Below, in pieces: positions 10,217-25,200 of a stretch of 64,000 nucleotides of DNA. The stretch spans positions 3,814,660-3,878,659 of the forward strand of contig JAVLUZ010000145.1 in NCBI GenBank assembly GCA_036768485.1, in the 5' to 3' direction. Within the stretch, counting starts at the first letter, position 1, and every line of letters begins with the position of its first letter. Origin of the DNA: Mermis nigrescens. Taxonomy: Eukaryota; Nematoda; Enoplea; Mermithida; Mermithidae. The translations under genes were made by a program, and so were the position numbers. Under the pieces are notes generated by a model. The model searched no databases and was not told the origin of the DNA. It saw only the letters and a list, made by a program, of their open reading frames with translations.

Positions 10217-13200
10217 ATGACTTCTCTTAAGCTGCTGTCGGAGTCAAAGTGCTTTGATGGACTTCAAAGAGTTTATAGTCATTACAGGTAGTTTTGATTA
10301 AGGCCCTTATACTCTTAAGTCTTATAGTTGGTGTGCATACAGACACTACCGGACCCTATTTTGAGGGGGGCAGCAGGCTGTCCTTTAGCGATTAGTCATT
10401 ATGAAGAGTAAATTATTGAGAAGAATGAAAAGATATCGCTTTCTTCGTATGAGTTTAAAATTTTGGGCTTCGTATGCATTGTCTTTTCAAATTTGAGCTA
10501 CACTGTGCGGCCAAAATATGTTCAAAACGTTAGACAGTTCCTACATTCGGGCACTGAGCCTGCTTGAGTTAGTCATGTTGTATATATATGTGTGAATGAA
10601 AGAGGAATGATAAATATGTAGCAATAGCGAATGTATAAAAGCTGCATATTTCAATTTATTAACGGGATAGATTCGATAAATTTTTTAATTCATGTATTAG
10701 TAGATGTAAGCCTTTCGTAACCTTTTCATAGAATCGGACATATTAAGATTTACCCGATCCAGAAGGTTTGGAGATACTGAATCTATCATAAATTGATTTA
10801 TAAGGCATTGTTTCCGCATCTGAGAGATTGAATATTTTGCTTTGAAATCAGACTCATAATTTATAATTATATGTAACACCATCTAACCTACGTACATATT
10901 TAATCTTTGATTTAGAACATGAAAATCGCTTAAAAACATGGTTTCTCAAATCTTTGGAATAGGGGAATCATTGAATATGGTTTATTGCATAAGAAATTAT
11001 TGAAACATGATGCATTTTCAGCCCCGTATCCAGAATTCGATTGCAAGGGGGAATTGCAAACTTTGAAGCCGGATATCTCGATAACCATTAGGAGATATCA
11101 AAAGGGAAAGGCATTTTCGAATGTTTCTCGACAAGCTCTATATACTATTTCGAAGCAAAATTTTTGAAAAATTCCAAAAAAATTATCGTTTAAACTGTCT
11201 GCATAACTGATTTCTTGTCATCCAATTCATTAAAAACTTCTCAACTTTCGTTTTTGCCTTCAATCATTTTACTTTGCAAACAAAAACAACAGAGAAAATG
11301 AATATTCCGGCGCGAAGCGTCAGCAAAATTTGACATGTTCTCCATGTCTAACTTAACTTTGGGCAGTTTTGAGCTATTTAAAAGGCAAAAAGAGTACTTA
11401 AGCAATAAATCCGGCGCGGAACGCCGGAAAATTTTGAGTTTACTAGCCCAATGCTTACCCTGAAAACCTGTTTTCGCGACTTTCTGAATATATTCAATGC
11501 ATTTATCATAGCGAAGCGCCGGAAATTTTCAACATTTTTCCTCTTAAGCTCAATCTTGCAGCTTTGCGAATGTAAGCGACAGAAATTATATCTGTCACGA
11601 AGCGTCAGAAATTATCCACATTTTTACTTTTTGAAGCTCTTTTTTATAGGTTTTCAAAGATAAGCATGTTGCTATGCTCAATTTTGCACCTTTTTTTGAA
11701 GAGAAGAAATGCAGTAAATTTGATCTCACGGATAATGAATCCCTCCTTACCCCCTGGATACGGGCCTGCATGTTATATTGTATGTCCATTTTTTATATAT
11801 CACTATCTTTTTTTTGGGATCCGCTTATATATAATGAAAAACTTATAGCACTTGAAAAGATAGATGAGTAGGCAATGAATAATCTGTTGGGTCAGTCTTA
11901 TAAAACTAAATTTAGCAGTTTGGCTGTCGATTATTTAAAAACTAAGGAGTGACTCCTGACATTTAAAAGGGTGCGAACGCTTCAGATTAGATTCTATCGT
12001 TCATTCCTTGTATTTTAAAAGCCAGGCAACCAGTAATTTTCATTTTATGAAATGAATGACTAGAATGTTTTATGTGGCGCTGTATTACCTATTAATCGCG
12101 TTTACTGAATTACAGTGAGCAGCTGAAATGTCAAATGAATTTCGGCATATATCTTCCCGGAGACTGTTTGAACGAGCAGAATAGGAAATTTCCCTTATTG
12201 TTTTTCTTATCTGGTCTCACGTGCACGGAGGCTAATTTTATTCAAAAAAGTGGATTTCAGAGATATGCGGCAGAACGGTCAATAATTGTTGTTAATCCCG
12301 ACACATCTCCACGTGAGTGAATTGATTTTGCTCCCGACATGCGCAAGGGCACCAACCATATTCACACAGGTGCGTGGGGAGGGGTTTGGACGCCCGAGAA
12401 TCCGGCGAACCTCCTCTTTCAAAAATCGATAGACCCCCAGAATTGAATTTTGGTGCCATTTTTCGCGACTTTGCCCCATTGGACACCAGCATTAGGCCGC
12501 TGCCCATGCTTGGTACCATACAGGGTATTTTGAAATGATCTGTTGTCTTGAAAAACATATTTCTAGATTAGATACAAAAAACTAAATACACCATCTTGTA
12601 TAAAATTAAATTCTAAGTTTAATGGTGTAAGTTCCATTGAACAAGATTCAACCCTTATTGTTTTATTGCACAAAAACGAAACGAATTAAAAAATACAATA
12701 ATACTGTAAATATAATAATTATTTTCATTATAATTGGCATCATAACCTGACTTAACTCTTCAAACATGAAACACAACAACTTTTGAAACAAATATTCATC
12801 AAATTACAATTCAGACAAGGCGATACCTATTGAATTTTTGCACAAGGTTTAATTCAACCGACTTTCCTTGTGCATGAGTGTCTCGACTCTGTCCTTCAGA
12901 ATTTGACCCAGATCGCCGGTTCGGTTTGAGTCAGGAATGTCACCAGTCCACAATCGTTCGCCCCAGAATTAAATAGTCTCAGTTTCAAGAAATTTTGAGC
13001 TTTCTGAGTGAATAATCATTTCGGCGAGCAAGAATCGAAAACACGCGAAATCAAGAGGAGAGAAAGTCAAATTCAAAACCTATTTTGAAAACTTTCTTGA
13101 AGTTTACGCCACACTGCAAACAGATCCATAAGAAGGACATTGCTGAACGTAGAATTCAATTTTCTACAAGATGATGTGTCTACTTTTTCGTATTAGAAGT

Positions 13201-16200
13201 ATGTTTCGAAAGGTTTTCATTCTCAGAAAGGTTTTGATTTTTTACCAGAAATTTTTTTACCCCAGCAGATTTCGCGATTTTCCAAAACTTTAAGAAAAGA
13301 AGTTAAGCGTGTTTAGCTATCTGTTTATAAAAAGTGTCAAATTTTCGGCAGTAATCGGACGGAGGTCGCGGCCAGGCTCAGCGTTTTTTAGGAGCCTCGG
13401 CCTCGACACCGAGGGTAAAGCTAAAAGTTCCGAGGCGCCGAGGGTTGAAATAAAATTTTGGCAAGTTTAATTTATCTTAACACTTAATCTGTTGTTTACC
13501 AATCCTCTGAAGCATCGAGGCTGAAAATAAATTTTCCTTTGCTATAAAATTTGCCCTTGCCTGTCTTCTGACATGTGCTTCATCGAGCGTAAAAGGATAA
13601 ACGTCAAAGATTCTCGGCGCGTTGCGCGACATGTATATAATTACTGCAATGCTTATCTTCAGAAAGTTGCAAAATTGAGCTTAAAATAATTCAAATCTCA
13701 AACGCTTCTAGCGCTTCGCGTCAGACATAATATCTACATTGCATTTATTCAGAGAACTGCAAAAATAGCGTAAAATGAAAAATATCGAAAATTTTTGACG
13801 CGCTGCGCCAATCATAATTCATCTTATCTCAAGGAGAGACTACAAAATTTTGCAGCGATTTTACTTACCTTTGACCATCCCTTTTTTACATTTCCACATT
13901 TTTTAACATTTTTTTACATTTTTACATTTCTATGAACCTTGAAACTTTTAACTAAATTTCTGTAAGAAAAATTATTCTAGAGACGATCAAACAAGGAAAA
14001 AATCATTTTGCATGTAATTAACGGATTCTTCAGGCTAACCTTGACAGTTTTGGAAAAATACTGCCTCATGTCTAGATATCCTAAATCTGACAAATCAGGA
14101 GCAGGCATGCATGTGGGGGTTGGGGTGATGGAGTCTAGCCCCTCCCCCAGAATGGAAAAAATGGGAAATTTTCTCTGGAAAATGAGGCAAAATGACGGCA
14201 AAAACATTCAAATTGAAAATTTTCTCTAAAAATGCTTTATGTTAACCAGAAACTGTGTCGTAATGTAGTTTTAACGCTATTTTAGCGTTTCAATTTTTGA
14301 GATCATTTATCCGAGAAGGCTCAATTCTTGACCCTTCCTCTCAGACCGGCTGACCCTTACACCCAGATGGGCCATGTTGTGCATCCATGATCAGCAGCGT
14401 TTGTTTCAAAAGTAGTGTGTTTTGTCTCAAAAGTGCAGCAAATTCTAGCCATTATAGTTTTTATCGCAAAAACGCCATAACTGTAGAAACGGTATAATCT
14501 TAATTAGAGATGTACCGGGGCAGAGGCCGACCGGGGTCTATAAAGATAATACCTATATCAGAGTGTCGACTTATATATTTGTCCCATCATAATAGTGGTA
14601 AAATAATAAAGTAGTAGTAATATGATAATAATAGAATGATAAATAAAAATTCTTATAATTATGACGCTTAGCGCCTTTACTCAGGATAAGATCATATTCA
14701 GTTGAAACATTTTTCTTTCTCGTATTGATTATGTATGCTGTTTATGATTGCATAGTGGTAACTTTATAATACTTAGTTTTTAGTTTTTAAGTAAGCAATT
14801 GAATGGCCTTGAAATTAAACCAACATAATCAAGAATTTTATGAGGCATTGTATAAAAACAATTTAATTTTCAATTAGGGCTTTATGCAGCAAGTATAGTG
14901 AACTGCTCTCGCATCTACTAGAGCTGTAAGCAGACACGCAGTTAGGGGTTTGGAGAAAGTTTTTGGATGAATATAGTAAGATTACGGCCAGAATCGAACA
15001 ATAGTGAAGGCTAAAAATGATTGAAATCGGTCTGAACCTGAGAATTAATAAGCTATTTAGACATTTCTATAAATTTTTAATATCATTTTAGCTCGAAAAA
15101 TCTTTTTTACCCCAGGCTAATCCCAGACCGAAAATGCTACGCAAAATGCAACTGTGACCGAAAGTTATAAGTTGACATCATTTAACAATGATTGTTGTAA
15201 GGTGCAAATTTGTTGACTTGACTGATTGAACCAAAAATGAATTCCATCAGTTTTGTTTTATAAAGAATTAATTGATCTAAGTTTGCTGACTTCTACAGCG
15301 AAATCAAAGTGTGACTAATGAAATTCGAAGTTTCCGCTCATTACCTTACTTATTTCAATCAATCATTGCGACAATTTGCATCTAACAACAATATTAAAAT
15401 TTTTAGGCCCCGGTGCCGGGCCAGGCCCGGTAAAGCTTCAATCTTAACGTTGTTAATTCTTATTTATTTCATTTTAGTTATTTAATTATGCATTTTTTCA
15501 ATGTTCTAATTTATTTAACAGGATGAAATTGATTCAAAATCTACTGCTCCTAGACTACTAAATCTAATCTCACCGCTTAATGCAACTGGTATAGTGCATC
15601 ATTAAAAAAGACAAATTCATCATAAAATGATTTTTCTCACTTTAAGTATTGAATCTAACGCTATTCCCACTTGTGAACATTGCAACATGATAACTTTTAC
15701 TATGACTTATTTGTATCCTACCATCGACATATAATAGACTATGCCTCGTACACACTTATAAACATTACCCTCGGCACGACCTCGTTCTCGGTGGCAAGGA
15801 TTTTTAACTGCCTGGGCCGATGGTCTAGAAAGTGTCCTCGGTCCGATCACCGATTTTCGACTCTTCGTATCATATACTCATTTTTTACTATAATATGTTC
15901 AAACTACTCGAATTTTTTGATATTTTTCTGTTTTTACGCTCTTGAAAGATGTAGCATCGTTAGAAATGCCGAAAAATGATGTTCCTGACGCTTATTCACA
16001 GTTTTTGGGCCCAAAAAGGCACTTCAAAATCTCAGGCCCCTTCCCAGAATCCCCATGCTGTGTATGTCTGGAATCTACCGTAATGCTGTTAACTTTATGA
16101 ACCTAGTCCTTTGTTATAAAATCAGTCATATTTTCCTTCAAAATAGTCAGAGGCAGATTTAAGGGGAGGGGACGGGGCGGCCGCTCCCACCCCTTCCTAT

Positions 16201-19200
16201 TGGCCAAAAATATTTGGCGAGATAAGGAATGGATATGTAATTTGCGGTATTTGTTTTCTTGGCGGCCTGAATGTCATATTTTGTCGCTAGGGATAGGTTT
16301 TTGTAGCAGCAAACATTTATCATGACTTTTAAAACGATTCTTGGAACAGAAAGAGGTATTTCATCATAGTTTTCTTCCATTTTTAAGCATTAATTTTGAA
16401 AAATTTTAACGCTTCGCATTAAACGCTATAAAGGCAGGAAGTACGGTTGTATTTCGAATCTCTAAACGTCCTTCCTCGTAAATTTAAAAGATTTTCCGGC
16501 CCTTTGCGCCGCATTTTCGCTGAAGTCAAATAAATTTAAGAATTTTTTCGCACAAAAGTGTCGAAAATTTTATTGCTGCTCCAAAAATGATTTTAAATAA
16601 AAGCAGACAACGAAAAACGTCGAAAAACGCTATTTTGGTCGCGAAGAGCGAATTTTTAGACCTACTTTCGACCGTTTTGGAAAAAGTTGGGGTACCGCCC
16701 CCCTTACGAATATCCCAGATTCGCCACTGAATGTAGCATATAAGATTTTACCCTAATTGTTTTTGATTCGCGAATTAAGCACGCAGAATGGTTTTGATTT
16801 TCGAATTAGGCATGCAGATTCTGTTCTTCGTTTTGTACGTGAAGGCGCATACGATTTCAATTTCATACGAAAACTAGCGATTTTTAAAGCAATATATGTT
16901 TCGCCCAATCTATGTATTTTTGTGCCAATCCATAACATATTTTATTTTATTCGAATTGAAACAACTCTTTGGCAGGTGGATGCAACATTGATGGAGAGAC
17001 AGATAGTTGGGATTTCGGACTTGGGGCTGGTTTTTACGTTGACTCTGTTGAGCCGAAGTGGTCGAAGAATTATCGGATGTATTCCTACGTCTGTGCCGAA
17101 GTAATGCAGCTAATTTGATGATTACGAAACTGTGTTAACGTCAAAATGTGGCCTCTAAGAAAACAGAAAAGAAAACACAAGAAGCTTTTCTGAATGACAA
17201 TGTCAGATGATAAGAGAATAAGAAGTTTTCGCGCACAAACACACGTATACTGAACCAATATCTTTATCAAAAGATAGTGTTATTCTAGAACTAGTATACG
17301 CACATATTTAGGTGTTAGGGATGTTCCGGGTTAGATTTGTTTCTTAATTATTCGGGTTCGGGTTTGAAATTTTTTGAATCTCCGGGTTTAGGTTTACAAA
17401 TTTAATAAACATCGGGTTTGGATTCGAGTTAGAGTCTGGCTTTTTATGTTTTAACACTAATCATGTTTTTTTCTCGTTGCGACGTATGTATAATGCATAA
17501 AACAGACGCAATATATGTTCTAAATTTAGTTACATGAACATCAGCATATTTGCGAAAAGCCTCAACTAAATTCAAAGATTGTAAAACAAGCGATATCTTG
17601 CGTAGGTCAAGAAATAAGTTTTTCTTTTATGGAAAGGAGAATTAAAGTCAAGAGCATCGGTTTTTTAACTTCGTATTTTATCGAAGATGAAAAACACTCT
17701 ATATTCAAAGTTGAAGATTAGGCAGCCTGTAATTAGAATATTGGTAAAATTTAGATACAGGATAAAATAGAATAAATAAATAAGTAAATAAAACCTCGAT
17801 CTTGATGAAAACATAATAAAACTATGAAACTATTCCCTCGAATTTTATCAAATCGACAGATGTGGCTTGCCCTGCTTTACACCTTAAGTTTCAATCCCTC
17901 GTCAACAAGAGTTGACTAGTTATTATTTAGTCAATAACTTATGGTAAATTTTGTTATAAGCTTAGATGTCCAAATGTTTTCCTACTTTTTAACAGCAAAA
18001 AAGCTAATATTTCGCCTGCGGCATTACATAAATTATATTATTGTTTAAAAATATGCACGTATTCACCCGTGTTCGTGCGCTAAATTATAATTGATATCAC
18101 TATCAGTAATGTATACACGCTTGCTCAGTAGGTATATAAATGTCAGTAAATGAATCAAGAGTTAATTACATGAAGAAACGTGACTAAACTTGTATATAAA
18201 AGATGCATTATTTTCAAAAGTTGCAGGTACTTAATTAATTGAAAAATTAAAAGTATTTTATCTACAAAAATTGTTAAGCTTCTTTACTTATGTTAGCATC
18301 TTACTTTTCCAAACGCGAAAGAAGCCGAAAATTTTTAGCAAAAGCTTCGGGTACGGGTTCGGGTTTCAAATTTTGGGATCTTCGTCGGGTTCGGGCTTGC
18401 CTAGCGGGTCGGGTTTTTTCGGAGCTCGGTTACCGAACACATCCTTATTAGGTGTATAATCGTTTTTCTTTAATAATGTAAGACTTCTATGTAGCATTTT
18501 CAAAAAATTTCAACAATTGTATGGTTTTAGCTGAAATTTCTCTCCACTGTCCCGCAGAATTTTGATTTATTATTAGTTGTACTATAGTTTTGTACTCGCT
18601 AACACTGCTTGATCTTTTAGTGGAGAGCTTGCTTCAGTACCTAGTGATACGCGTAAAAATTTGTTCATATACACAGATCAATGGTACGAAAAATTGAACT
18701 AGTGATTGATTTTGTTTGCATAGATTTTCGTGTTTTTTATAAGTAATGTACGTATATAGGCACGAGTAGGTAGACAAATAAATTGTAAAGTTAGGCATGT
18801 ACCGTATGATGTATTTCTCTATTGTTCCGCATTCGCATTAGGCGTGCGCACACACATATGGTCAATGATTTATTCATATTCTGTTGCTAATTTATTCTTA
18901 TTGGTCGTATCTCAATTCAGCACCTTGTTTGTCCCGTTTGTTTAAGTTGCCAGAAATAATCATACAAAATTTCAAAGTCGACGGTCAAAGAGTTGGAATT
19001 ACAGGTCATAGGTAAGATAAGAAACACTGTTCAATTATATCATGCATTATTCTAAAATAATATTTCTAAGATGATCATGTGACCCGCAGAATGCATAGAT
19101 TTTAATGTAAGAAATTATCCATTCCTTATATACGTGTCAATATTTGCTAGTTGTTTTTTTATTTTCGTCATATCATAGCTCGTACAGTGTGATCACTCGT

Positions 19201-22200
19201 TATTGACTTATAGCATGGGTGGCCACGGTGCTTTGATATGTGCCTTGCGGAACCCGTCGCTATTTAAATCCGCGTCGGCTTTTGCTCCTATAGCCAACCC
19301 TACAGAATGCTCTTGGGGTCAAAAGGCTTTCAGTGGTTATCTAGGCACGGATAAGTCGTTGTGGCTCCAGTATGATTCTTGCCACTTGGCGAAGCGATAT
19401 AATGGTTCCATGCTTGACATTTTGATTGATCAGGTCACTGCTTTTTTCTTGTACTCGGCAAAGATTTTTCCCGATGTACAAAGACTTTTCGGAACCGTCT
19501 TTGTACACGTACAAAGATTTTTGGGAAGACAAAAATTGCAAGGAAGGTCTAAAATTCGTAAAAATGTTCAGCGCTTAGCGTCGGTATGAATAATTGTGTG
19601 TTCTATATATCTTTATAATGGCAGAAATTGCATTTCAAAAGAGAAAATGTCAATTTTTTCTGCGCTTAGCGTCGTTTTAAGACGATTCTTAGTGATTTTT
19701 GCCCTTAGAGACCCAGAAATTAGCTAAAATACACTACTAAAAGTCGAACAACTCTGTTTTTACCACACTAAAGTCGCTATTGTACCATATTATAGTACCC
19801 AAAAATTTGTTTGTACAAAATAGTGCAAAGACTTTTAGGGACCATCTTTGTACATGTACAAACGGAACTTGTACAAAAAAAACACTGGATCAGGTGGCTT
19901 TTTATAATAACCGTTGTGTGCATAAATCTGCAGGGATAGAAAACAGAATTATTTAGTAATTATACCTTACGTATATGTGTATGATTCAATAGGATGCATT
20001 TTCATGCTTATGCACTATGTAGCTAAACAAGTCACAAACGTATGTACATTTTAATTTCTATATATAAATATGAAATATGTATATATAACGTTAAGCACGT
20101 TATCCTTAAAAATAGATTTGCTTCATCTCGAACTTATTCTCGTAAATGAGCTTCACTAAGATTCTGGCGATTTTTAAAGATAATGTTATATGTGAGAAAT
20201 AACTAAAACGACTTGATCATGAATGGGAGCATCTTGATGGAATAATTGATTGTGGCGTTCACGTGTCAAGTGAACCCAATTTCATTTTCAAGCACGGCAG
20301 CGCTGAACTTTCCAACTTGCGTGAAAAGCATTATGAATCTGAAATTGTAAATTGTAATTCGTAGATGCATTGAAATTCACGATCTCACGCAATGATTAAT
20401 GACAGAATGTATTAAAAGCCTAAGAAGGATTGCATAGTAATAAATTTCGTAGCGAGAAAAGCAGTACATGTACACATCATACGATTTAAACTGGTAGCGC
20501 TAGTTGTGTTCGTCTTAATTTCTCCCCATTTGCCATATTTGTGATGGTAATTTTTCATTACGCAAAGATGCCTTAGTTTAACATTCTATACTCTAATACA
20601 GGGCGATGCCGACGAATTTATGGAGAACCTGTTGCCTGAAAACTTGGTAAAAGCTTGTTCTGAAAATGCCAAGATTAACTTGAACTTTCGACTGCAAAAA
20701 GTAATATATTTGACAGACTCGCATAAATCTGAAATCAAGACAGATGTAGATTAGTTCTAATCTCGTTTGATAAGTTACATTCTTAATTCTTCCGCTGTGC
20801 TCATTTGTTCCTTACACACATGCAGAGAAGGTATACATGGGCAATAGCCAAAGCTTCAGCCCGTTCAAATATGGGCTCTCAAAGGTCGATTGATCTCCTA
20901 TTGTGCCGAAAATGGGTCAAAAAAAGACAATTTCGTTTGAATTTCTATCATTTTTTCCACATTGTTTTAAAATCAGCCCATATAAATGGACCTTCCAGCC
21001 CGTTCAGCTTTTGTGTCAGTCCGTTCCATGTACGAACTGGGATGGGCTATTGCTCAGATTTACATGCAGGCCCATAGCCTGGGGGGCAGTTGCCCTCCTC
21101 CCCGAAATGAAAAAATTTGTTCTTCACAAGGGTTCCTTCAGGAATAAATGGAACATCTCGAAGTGCGTTTGAAAGGTCGCCAAAACAGGTTTTTTGCGTA
21201 CTTTTGAGCTATTAAGCGCATAATTTTGCGGCGCTTCGCGCCAAATTAATTGGTTCTGTATAGATTTTGTCTTTTAAACCTTTCAAATGTGAGTTAGACA
21301 TGAAGAAGATGTCAAATTTATCCGACGCTTCGCACCGAATCACTAATTTTCTGCTTGTTTTTCTTGGCAGAATCACTAAAATTGAGTGAAAATACGAAAA
21401 GATAAGAAACTGTTTACGGACTGGACAATGAGAAATCATTTGCGCAGATAGTTTATGCGATACGTTTTCATGTATAAATATGAGATATACGGGAAAATAT
21501 TTATTTTTTTCAAATTTAACTTCACCATCTTGTAGAGCTAGTTGAGATACGTTTAAAATGCTCTTATTCTTGAATATCCCCTAATGTTTCTCGAGATAGA
21601 TATCTGACTTTCAAAATCTTCTGACCTCCGAAATAAAATCCTGGCTACGGGCCTGCATACATGTAACGGCGCGAAATTTCGGGTGAGGTCCCCGACCATT
21701 TTTATGGGGGGAGGTAATTGATCTTCAATTTCTTGCCAAAAACGGCCTAAAAACACCTAAAATGGCCAAATAATTCATTTTTCTCCGAAAATCGAGGTTG
21801 GGGTCAAAAACTTTCTGGCTTTGGGGGATGTTGGACGACCAACCATGGGTGGGGGATCTCTCATCTCTGTCAAAATCTAACGTAAGTTGGGCTTAACAAC
21901 GAAAGCTATCCCCCATCTCCCTGTCAAAATCCAGGCAAAATGTGGGCTTAATAATGAAAGCTAAGTGGAACTAACGTTGATGCATAAGTATTTAATTTTT
22001 CATTACCGTTGAATTTAAAATATGAAACATCAGCCAGAAAATTAATGTTCGTCAATTTTTATTCGATAACTTAAGCCTAGACGATATTTTTTATAGAATA
22101 CTCTTAAGGATGAATTTGAATGAAGTTAATTCATGTAAACTATAAATTAGTTTACATTTTGTCAAAATTTTGTAAAGAAGAACTGGTATACTTGCAAGAG

Positions 22201-25200
22201 ATCAGTATATCAGGCAGGGACTAGACAAGCCATATAGAATGGGTTGGGTTCTAGACCCTCCAACTGAACAAATGGGAAACTTGTTTGGGAAAAGATAAGC
22301 CAAAGTAAAAGTCAAAAATTAATAAAAGGAAAAGTTCTGTGCAAAAGTTCTAAAATTGACCAGGAACTGTGGAATTGAGATCGTTTTTCTGCTATATTAG
22401 CATTTATACCAGGTTTTGAGGCCATTTCGGTTTAAAAAGCTGGTCAGGATGACCCTGAAGACCGGTTATGCTGTGCATCTGTGGTAGGGTTGTTATAGTT
22501 AACGATATTAAAACGAAAAATATCGTTTACGACGTTTTCTTAACAAATCGCTCAAACATCCTTAATTTTGCGCACTATTTTGGGTTAATGTGGTGGGCGG
22601 CCGCCCCCTCTCCATCAACTAACATCCGACCCTGCTCGTTAACGAAACGATATCCTTGTTTGCGAGTCGTCGTTAACGAAAACGATGCTAATTTCGAGAT
22701 ATTAATATCGTGAAAATAACTTTAATTTTTCTGTACATTGTATTTGATCCTATTCGACTATATAGTACCTAAATATGTACGGCACGACTTTGCTGAGGAG
22801 GCTGCTGGCTGAGTTGGAGGGAGGGTACAACAGACAGGCAGAGCCAATCCTACTGCTCTACGAAATTTGCTCCTAAACTTACTTTTATTCAGTATCAACT
22901 GTCTCTAGCTTAATCGAAGACAGTGATGATTGTATCTTAGATTCTATAGGTATGATTTTATTTTGGATTCTTCAGATGCCGATCCTTCAAAGAACCCTAT
23001 TTACAGGACAAAAAAGTTTTCTGTGATACACGGTTATTTCAAATTTGATAATAGAAATTCAAAGTGTAAAAGTTCTTCATTCTAGATTATGTTATTTGGA
23101 TTTAGCGGTGTTTATAATTTTAATCCGTTTCTAATACCTACATTTTGAATTAAAATTAAATAAAGGCGGTATCTATAGGTCCAAAAATAGGTAAAGTAGG
23201 TCCGAAAATTAGCCCTTTATGTACGAAGTAGCCGTTTTTCGGCGTTTTGCGTTGTCAACTTTTATTCAAAATCGCTTTTGGCGCAACATTTTTCGGAAAA
23301 TTTTCAATTGTCTGACAGTTTTGCTCGAAAAGAATCATGGAAGTGTCTTTGACATTCAGCTGAAAATCTGTCGCGAAGCGCCGCAAAATTCGTGAAATTT
23401 AACCACCAGTTATTTATCCTACAAATTATTTATGAGCAATGGGAAGGAGGTGGCGGCCGGCCGCCCCACCGTTCCTGCTTCTACGCCGCTTATAGTCTTA
23501 TTTATATTAGATTGAATTTACGCTCACGTGTAAAGAATTAGAGGTTTTAAGCTTATGTATCTAGGTATAGCACGTAGCATATATGAAAATTACAAGAAAA
23601 GTACTGCTTGTGGCGACATGTCTCAGCCAGATCAACAAATGAGAGTAAAACCACTCAGTGAGTAATAGATGGGTAGAGATTTAGAAGTATGTACCTATAT
23701 TGGCTTCGATAGTCTGTTTCAAAATTCTTTAGGCCTCTTTTACAGTAAGGTGATTCAAAAGTGTAAACAATTCAGTTCATCGGCAAAAGACTTTTATTAC
23801 TTTCCGTCTTTCGAGCTATGTGCTCCGCCAGTCGTCTCCTGCATATATTTTGCTCCTTCGGCCTTTGCTTGGCATTATTGCTATTCAAATTTAGGTTTTA
23901 AGTGACCATGTGGAGATGAAATGAGATGGCTGAGATCGAGCCCGATACCTTTCAAGTCAAAGGCAGGCGTCTTAATAACACATGGGCGTGAGGGTGGGAG
24001 TCTAAGGATGTGCTAACATCCCCATAATCTGAAAATCCCCAGCGAAAATCGATAACGCTCGGAATCGAATTTTCTGGCTTTTTTTGAATTTTCGCTGGTT
24101 TTGACCCCAAAAATTTGGCTGCTGCCCATGTAAGGTCTTAACACTTAAGCTATCAGCGGGAAACGACCGCGTTGTTTGAAATATTAGTCGATTGTCCAAA
24201 CGTGAGACGGTTGGGTAAGAATGATCTCGCTCCTCTCGCTTTACACTATTTGGTTGAATTACTGATGCTTTCGAATCACCTTACTGTAGAAAGTCATAAG
24301 AATTTTGTAGCAGACTGTAAGAATAATGATAAAAACATGAAAATAGAAAAATGCTGAATATCATTGTAAAAAACGGATATTAATATCGTTAACGATATTT
24401 TTGAGGTCGTCGATTTCGTTAATAAAACGTTATTTTTTCTGGAAATATATTGTTAACGAAAACGATATCTTTTTTCACTAATGATAACAACGCTTCTTTA
24501 ATAGGGTAGGGAAAGGAGGGACATATTTAATTTTTTTCATTTTTTTCATTTTTTAGGCCCATTTATTTTCGTGTCAGAATGCATTGAATGTATAAAAATG
24601 TGTTTTTTTATATGAATACGAAAAATATAAAGCTTACTACTTCCGACGAAATCTGTAATTAGGGGCGAAAGAGCCGATATCATAAAATTGATTTTATCTT
24701 GTGAGTGGCCGGTTCTGTGGGGAGGGGGTCGGCACGATTTGTGGAGTAGGTGGAGAACTTTATTGAGCTGAATAGAACGTCAGTTAAAACAATTTTCATG
24801 TTGAAATAGCGCGAAATCTACATGTGAGGATAAATCCATTATTTATAAAAACTTCTACAATTTTTTCAAAAATACATCTTTGTTCATGTTTGACTTTAAT
24901 TTGCTTTAATAAACCGTAATTTAATAAATTGAATTAGGCCTCAAACTTGTATATCTGGTTATGAATCTAGGCATGATTCCGATCACTGGGCATTGTGCAT
25001 TATGTGCCTGCTAAGTTTGCAGCTTCCTAAGCAAAATCGATTTTAAAAATACATTTAAAAATTCTGCAAACTAAAAGTTATGAAATGTGATGCTTTTTCA
25101 TATGTATAAATGAGGTACGATCGTTGCAAAGGTTTTTAATTTTATCGATTGATGTTCGGTGAATCTCGTAGATTAATTTTATATTTTTTAAATTTTTCAG

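Noticed and set aside
12135..12320. Esterase D frame appearing to stop at TGA in copy A (12,318-12,320)
   Set aside because: The stop lies in the intron, six bases beyond the GTGAGT donor at 12,313. The exon ends at 12,312 and joins in frame to 16,976.
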